Positions 51,285 through 64,000 of a stretch of 64,000 bases of DNA are shown piece after piece. The DNA comes from Streptomyces spinoverrucosus. GTDB taxonomy: Bacteria > Actinomycetota > Actinomycetes > Streptomycetales > Streptomycetaceae. Position numbers and translations under genes: made by a program. Each line of letters begins with the position of its first letter. Position 1 is the stretch's first letter. The notes under the pieces were generated by a model. The model made no database searches, was not told the origin of the DNA, and saw only the letters and a program-made list of their open reading frames with translations. Location of the stretch: the NCBI RefSeq assembly GCF_006539505.1, contig NZ_BJND01000020.1, positions 124,001 to 188,000 of the forward strand, read 5' to 3'.

Positions 51285-52355
51285 ATGTTCCGCTCCCGCA
51301 GAGCACCACGGCTCGCCGCCACGCTCGCCTCAGCCCTCCTGCTCCTCGTCACGGCCACGGCCTGCGGCGGTGACGACTCCGGATCCGACGACACGGACGC
51401 GAGTGCGCAGGCAGGCGCCTCCGGAGAGTCCGCGTTCCCGGTCACCGTCGCGCACAAGTACGGCAGTACGACCATCAAGTCCGAGCCGAAGCGGATCGTC
51501 ACCGTCGGCCTCACCGACCAGGACTCGGTCCTGGCGCTCGGCGAGGTCCCGGTCGGCACCACCGAATGGCTGGGCGGCTACAAGGGCGCCGTCGGACCCT
51601 GGGCCGAGGACAAGCTCGGCAGCGGGGCGGCACCGACCGTACTCAAGGACACCGGTACCGGCCCGCAGGTGGAGAAGATCGCCTCGCTCAAGCCGGACCT
51701 GATCCTCGCGGTCTACGGCGGACTCACCAAGGAGCAGTACGAGTCGCTGTCCAAGTTCGCCCCCGTGGTCGCCCAGCCGAAGCAGTACAACGACTACGGC
51801 GTGCCGTGGCAGGAGCAGACCGAGACGATCGGCAAGGCGCTCGGCAAGCCCGAGCAGGCCGCCGCGGCGGTCAAGGAGACCGAGGACGCGATCGCGGCGG
51901 CCGTCGCGGAGCACCCCGAGTTCAAGGGGCAGACGGCCGTGATGGCCACGCCGTACGAGGGCATGTTCGTCTTCGGCAGCCAGGACCCGCGGTCGCATCT
52001 CCTCACCGACCTCGGGTTCACTCTGCCCGAGGACCTGGACAAGGTGATCGGGGACCAGTTCGGCGCGAACATCAGCAAGGAGCGCACCGATCTGCTCGAC
52101 CAGGACGCCATCGTGTGGCAGGTCGCGGACGTGACCAAGGACGCCGACAAGCTGCACAAGGACGCCTCGTACAAGGACCTGAAGGTGGTGGAGGAGGGCC
52201 GCGAGGTCTACGTCAACGAGACCAGCGACTACGGCAACGCGCTGTCCATGGGCACCGTCCTCAGCCTGCGGTACGTGGTCGAGCGGCTGGTTCCGCAGCT
52301 GGCGGCGGCCGTCGACGGCAAGGCCGACACGAAGGTGGAGCAGCCCGCTTCCTGA
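51285..52355 (+). CDS. Iron-siderophore-binding lipoprotein (FepB/FecB family)
   Basis: Periplasmic-binding-like lipoprotein of 356 residues for ferric hydroxamate capture. The signal ends at T-A-T-A-C (Cys about residue 27). VAHKYGSTTIKSEPKRIVTVGLTDQDSVLALG near residue 55 and LKPDLILAVYGGLTKEQYESLSKFAPVVAQP near 130 are family signatures, and DLGFTLPEDLDKVIGDQFGANISKERTDLLDQDAIVWQ near 240 matches the C-lobe. ATG at 51285 has AAAGGA ~6 nt upstream. It follows the exporter operon and is convergent with the MbtH gene. The partner permeases and ATPase are not in this window. It corresponds in position and type to the binding protein of the coelichelin locus. Confidence 0.9.
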   Translation: MFRSRRAPRLAATLASALLLLVTATACGGDDSGSDDTDASAQAGASGESAFPVTVAHKYGSTTIKSEPKRIVTVGLTDQDSVLALGEVPVGTTEWLGGYKGAVGPWAEDKLGSGAAPTVLKDTGTGPQVEKIASLKPDLILAVYGGLTKEQYESLSKFAPVVAQPKQYNDYGVPWQEQTETIGKALGKPEQAAAAVKETEDAIAAAVAEHPEFKGQTAVMATPYEGMFVFGSQDPRSHLLTDLGFTLPEDLDKVIGDQFGANISKERTDLLDQDAIVWQVADVTKDADKLHKDASYKDLKVVEEGREVYVNETSDYGNALSMGTVLSLRYVVERLVPQLAAAVDGKADTKVEQPAS

Positions 52356-52366
52356 ACCGGCAAGGC

Positions 52367-52398
52367 GATGGGGGCGGTCCCTAGGGGCCGCCCCCATC
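52367..52398. terminator. Bidirectional hairpin terminator
   Basis: An 11-bp perfect stem GATGGGGGCGG / CCGCCCCCATC with a 10-nt loop lies between the convergent siderophore-binding and MbtH genes, within 12 nt of both stops. Confidence 0.85.
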
Positions 52399-52405
52399 GT
52401 CGTGT

Positions 52406-52614
52406 TCAGCCGTCCATGGCCTCGGCCAGGCTGCGCGGCCGCATGTCGGTCCAGTGGGTCTCGACGTACTCCAGGCAGGCCTGCCTGGGCGCGGGCCCGT
52501 GGACCACCCGCCAGCCGGCCGGTACGTCCACGAAGTCCGGCCACAGGCTGTGCTGGTTCTCGTCGTTGACGAGCACCAGGTAGACGCCCTCGGGGTCCTC
52601 GAACGGGTTGCTGC

Positions 52615-52618
<4 letters not shown>
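52406..52618 (-). CDS. MbtH-like NRPS adenylation chaperone
   Basis: A 70-residue MbtH-family protein that binds and activates adenylation domains. [20 protein letters not shown], then [21 protein letters not shown] and the end [15 protein letters not shown], show the invariant N-x-E-x-Q-x-S-L-W-P, P-x-G-W and W-T-D-x-R-P residues. The ATG at 52618 overlaps the NRPS stop (ATGA), so it is translationally coupled and made with the assembly line. An upstream in-frame extension of 22 residues is NRPS DNA read in another frame and is not part of the protein. Confidence 0.95.

Positions 52619-64000
<11,382 letters not shown>

Overview
The window reads as a chromosomal segment of a Streptomyces or very close actinomycete. 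It is very GC-rich, codons mostly end in G or C, GTG and TTG starts behind GGAGG-type ribosome sites are common, and many genes are coupled by ATGA or GTGA overlaps. It also carries Tat-type exported proteins, an actinobacterial 19-bp iron box and a typical Streptomyces intergenic repeat. I found no rRNA, tRNA, insertion sequence, integrase or CRISPR array.

Layout from left to right. (1) 1-5.4 kb, minus strand: an Asn/Asp/Gln catabolic run (FCD-type GntR regulator, APC permease, asparaginase, aspartase, glutaminase). (2) 5.6-7 kb: an acyl-lipid desaturase and a small ArsR-like regulator. (3) 7.2-15.2 kb: a galactan-use locus with secreted GH53 endo-galactanase and GH42 beta-galactosidase, divergent from a sugar ABC importer and its LacI-type regulator; a LacI operator lies between the two arms. 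(4) 15.3-21 kb: small genes (VOC, MarR, a three-repeat helical protein, a shortened PqqB relative, SseB) and a scar where the front of a Baeyer-Villiger monooxygenase is joined out of frame to an SMP-30-like propeller, next to an OmpR-family regulator. (5) 21.5-26.7 kb: secreted dipeptidase-like/F5-8C protein, DUF4360 protein, gluconolactonase-like protein, methyltransferase. (6) 27-32.6 kb: a five-gene peptide/nickel-type ABC importer whose first ATPase carries a long repeat-built Pro/Gln/Glu extension. (7) 32.7-39.5 kb: MFS exporter plus GH88-like protein, convergent with an acyl-CoA dehydrogenase, which is divergent from a CoA-transferase and an acyl-CoA ligase. (8) 39.6-45.2 kb: zinc/manganese-type ABC importer, DJ-1/PfpI protein, GH109-like oxidoreductase/glycosidase, DMT transporter. 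(9) 45.3 kb to the right edge: an iron-controlled siderophore locus.

The siderophore locus is the most notable part. An iron box separates a YtcJ-type amidohydrolase from a small unfamiliar protein with two HTH-like segments. A second, weaker box precedes a two-subunit ABC exporter, followed by a siderophore-binding lipoprotein. Convergent to these is an NRPS of more than 3,700 residues with an MbtH partner. In the window the NRPS reads C(partial)-A-MT-T-C-A-T-C-A-T-E. The first A domain has the full N5-hydroxyornithine code with an N-methyltransferase inserted; the other two have unfamiliar acid-lined pockets, and the protein ends in an epimerase with no thioesterase. The gene content resembles the coelichelin locus, but the module plan differs, so a hydroxamate peptide containing N-methyl-N-hydroxyornithine is predicted. 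The hydroxylase, formyltransferase, importer and the rest of the assembly line are not in view and may lie past the right edge.
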